A DNA stretch of 64,000 nucleotides from Lantana camara (Eukaryota > Streptophyta > Magnoliopsida > Lamiales > Verbenaceae): the NCBI GenBank assembly GCA_037501455.1, contig CM074865.1, positions 83,712,501 through 83,776,500 on the forward strand. The letters run 5' to 3'. Each line of letters begins with the position of its first letter. Position 1 is the first letter of the stretch. Shown piece after piece: positions 61,281 through 64,000 of this stretch. The position numbers and the translations under genes were made by a program. Under the pieces are notes generated by a model, which was given only the letters and a program-made list of their open reading frames with translations, searched no databases and had not been told where the DNA came from.

Positions 61281-64000
61281 ATGGGTGATAAGATATACAC
61301 GAGATTCTGCACTCATCAAAAAATTGGAAAAGCTGTAAGGGGGACCCCTTTTGACTCTGGCAAAAATTTCAAATTCATTTCTATGGAGTATTTAGACTAA
61401 TATGACCACTTGAACCACCCATTTCACTTATTTATGAAGGATCATACATAGTTTTTCCATGTGTGATAAGATGTACACGAGTTTCTGGACTCATCGAACA
61501 ATTGGAAAAGCTGTAAGGGGGACCCCTTTTTACTCTGGCCAAAATTTCAAATTCATTTCTATGGAGTATTTGGACGAATATGACCACTCTAACCTCCCAT
61601 TTCACTTATTTATGAACGATCATACGTAGTTTTTTCATGTGTGATAAGATATACACGAGTTTTTGAACTCATCAAAAAATTGAAAAAGCGGTAAGGGGGA
61701 CCCCCCTTTTGACACTGGCCAAAATTTCAAATTCATTTCAATGGAGTATTTGGACGTATATGACCACTCTAACAACCCATTTCACTTATTTATAAACGAT
61801 CATGCGTAGTTTTTCCATGTGTGATAAGATATACACGAGTTTCTGGACTCATCAAAAAATTGAGAAAGCTGTAAGGTGGAACCTTTGACTCTGGCCAAAA
61901 TTTCAAATTCATTTCTACGGAGTATCTGGATGAATATGACCACTCTAACCACACATTTCACTTATTTATGAACAATCATGCATAGTTTTTCCATGGGTGA
62001 TAACATATACACGAGTTTCTGCACACATCAAAAAATTGGAAAAGCTGTAAGGGGGACCCCTTTTGACTCTGGCAAAAATTTCAAATTCATTTCTATGGAG
62101 TATTTAGACGAATATGACCACTCTAACCACCCATTTCACTTATTTAAGAAGGATCATACATAGTTTTTCCATGTGTGATAAGATATACACGAGTTTCTGG
62201 ACTCATCAAACATTTGGAAAAGCTGTAAGGGGGACCCCTTTTGACTCTGGCCAAAATTTCAAATTCATTTCTATGGAGTATTTGAACGAATATGACCAAT
62301 CTAACCATCCATTTCACTTATTTATAAATGATCATGCATAGTTTTTCCATGTGTGATAAGGTATACATGTGTTTCTGGATTCATCATAAAATTGAAAAAG
62401 CTGTAAGGGGGACCCTTTTAACTCTGGCCAAAATTTCAAATTCATTTCTATGGAGTATTTGGACGCATATGACCAATCTAACCACCCATTTCACTTATTT
62501 ATGAACGATGATACGTAGTTTTTCCATGTGTGATAAGATATACACGAGTTTCTGCACTCATCAAAAAATTGGAAAAGCTGTAAGGGGTACCCCTTTTGAC
62601 TCTGGCCAAAATTTCAAATTCATTTCTATGGAGTATTTGTACGAATATGACCACTTTAACCACCCATTTCACTAATTTATAAATGATCATGCATAGTTTT
62701 TCCATGGGTGATAAGATATACACGAGTTTCTGCACTCATCAAAAAATTGGAAAAGCTGTAATGGGGACCCCTTTTGACTCTGGCCAAAATTTCAAATTCA
62801 TTTCTATGGAGTATTTGGTCAAATATGACCACTGTAACCACCCATTTCACTTATTTATGAACAATCGTACATAGTTTTTCCATGTGTGATAAGATATACA
62901 CGACTTTCTACACTCGTCAAAAAAATGAAAAAGCTGTAAGGGGGCCCCTTTTGACTCTGGCAAAAATTTCAAATTCATTTCTATGGAGTATTTGGACGAA
63001 TATGACCACTCTAACCTCCCATTTCACTTATTTATGAACGATCATACGTAGTTTTTTCATGTGTGATAAGATATACACGAGTTTCTGGACGCATCAAAAA
63101 ATTGAAAAAGCGGTAAGGGGGACCCCCCTTTTGACACTAGCCAAAATTTCAAATTCATTTCATTGGAGTATTTGGACGCATATGACCACTCTAACAACCC
63201 ATTTCACTTATTTATAAACGATCATGCATAGTTTTTCCATGTGTGATAAGATATACACGAGTTTCTGGACTCATCAAAAAATTGAAAAAGCTGTAAGGTG
63301 GAACCTTTGACTCTGGCCAAAATTTCAAATTCATTTCTACGGAGTATCTGGACGAATATGACCACTCTAACCACACATTTCACTTATTTTTGAACAATCA
63401 TGCATAGTTTTTCCATGCGTGATAACATATACACGAGTTTCTGCACTCATCAAAAAATTGGAAAAGCTGTAAGGGGGAACCCGTCTGACTCTGGCCAAAA
63501 TTTTAAATTCATTTCTATGGAGTATTTGGACGAATATGACCACTCTAAACACCCATTTCACTTATTTATGAACAATCGTGCATAGTTTTTCCATGTGTGA
63601 TAAGATATACACGACTTTCTGCACTCGTCAAAAAAATGGAAAAGCTATAAGGGGGACCCCTTTTGACTCTGGCAAAAATTTGAAATTCATTTCTATGGAG
63701 TATTTAGACAAATATGTCCACTCTAACCACCCATTTCACTTATTTAAGAAGGATCATACATAGTTTTTCCATGTGTGATAAGATATACACGAGTTTCAGG
63801 ACTCATCAAACAATTGGAAAAGCTGTAAGGGGGACCCCTTTTTGACTCTGGCCAAAATTCCAAATTCATATCTATGGAGTATTTGGACGCATATGACCAG
63901 TCTAACCACCCATTTCACTTATTTATGAACGATCATGCATAGTTTTTCCATGAGTGATAAGATATACACGAGTTTCTGAACTCATCAAAAACTTGAAAAG

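Larger units (their letters stand above)
48107..64000. repeat. 178-bp satellite array, block D
   Basis: About 89 monomers in the same orientation, running off the right edge. Family X continues to about 50.6 kb. Family Y (GGAAAAGCTG, TCTGCACTCATC and GGACGCATATGACC variants) fills the rest. The X-to-Y transition near 50.6 kb uses the same unusual monomer (GGAATCATCCAAAATTG, then GGCGACTCG) as the transition near 1.2 kb. It contains the 3203-bp HOR at about 53.9-61.3 kb and further long-range repeats, for example 52.7-53.1 kb recurring at 63.4-63.8 kb. Confidence 0.97.

Noticed and set aside
1..64000. CENP-B-box-like motif in the satellite
   Set aside because: The TTCGGGACTC variant near 7610 and elsewhere resembles part of such a box only superficially and is present in a minority of monomers; no full motif was found.

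Overview
This window is plant heterochromatin, almost certainly from a flowering plant (probably a dicot; I cannot name the species). There is no sign of a functional host gene. About 39.5 kb of the 64 kb is one AT-rich tandem satellite with a monomer of about 178 bp, always in the same orientation. The rest is three insertions into that array: a 1.39-kb non-coding fragment, an 8.45-kb complete non-autonomous LTR retrotransposon, and a 14.65-kb tandem, truncated and coding-defective Ty3/gypsy chromovirus. A nucleosome-length satellite in long head-to-tail arrays with chromoviruses inserted in it suggests a centromere, pericentromere or similar satellite block. That placement is inference.

Layout. 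1-10885: satellite, with a switch between two monomer families near 1.2-3.5 kb, and a higher-order repeat (HOR) of 11 monomers (about 1951 bp) starting near 7.57 kb. 10886-12277: LTR-like fragment without a target-site duplication, inside that HOR. 12278-23243: satellite; the 1951-bp HOR continues to about 18.06 kb (one copy gained an extra monomer), and a 5-monomer repeat (lag 889 bp) lies near 21.6-23.2 kb. 23244-31689: plus-strand LARD-type element with two 2676-bp LTRs, a tRNA-iMet primer-binding site, a polypurine tract and a 5-bp target-site duplication, but no gag or pol. 31690-33454: satellite. 33455-48106: minus-strand chromovirus (Tekay/Del-like by its long LTRs and chromodomain-like tail), arranged LTR - internal - LTR - truncated internal with a 7476-bp period. 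48107-64000: satellite, including an 18-monomer HOR (about 3203 bp) at 53.9-61.3 kb.

How the parts relate. The LARD has no proteins of its own, but its LTR termini, R/U5-like end, primer-binding-site region and polypurine tract closely match those of the neighbouring chromovirus, so it looks like a parasite of that element's family. The chromovirus copies are themselves dead. Most of the Gag capsid domain is gone, two reverse transcriptase segments including the catalytic motifs are deleted, the protease active-site codon is a stop, and there are further stops and frameshifts. The RNase H-integrase half remains nearly open, with an intact D,D(35)E triad. Both copies share these lesions and differ by only about 7 substitutions over 7.2 kb.

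All short ORFs in the satellite arise from the 178-bp periodicity and are not annotated as genes. Substitution counts come from reading by eye and should be taken as approximate.
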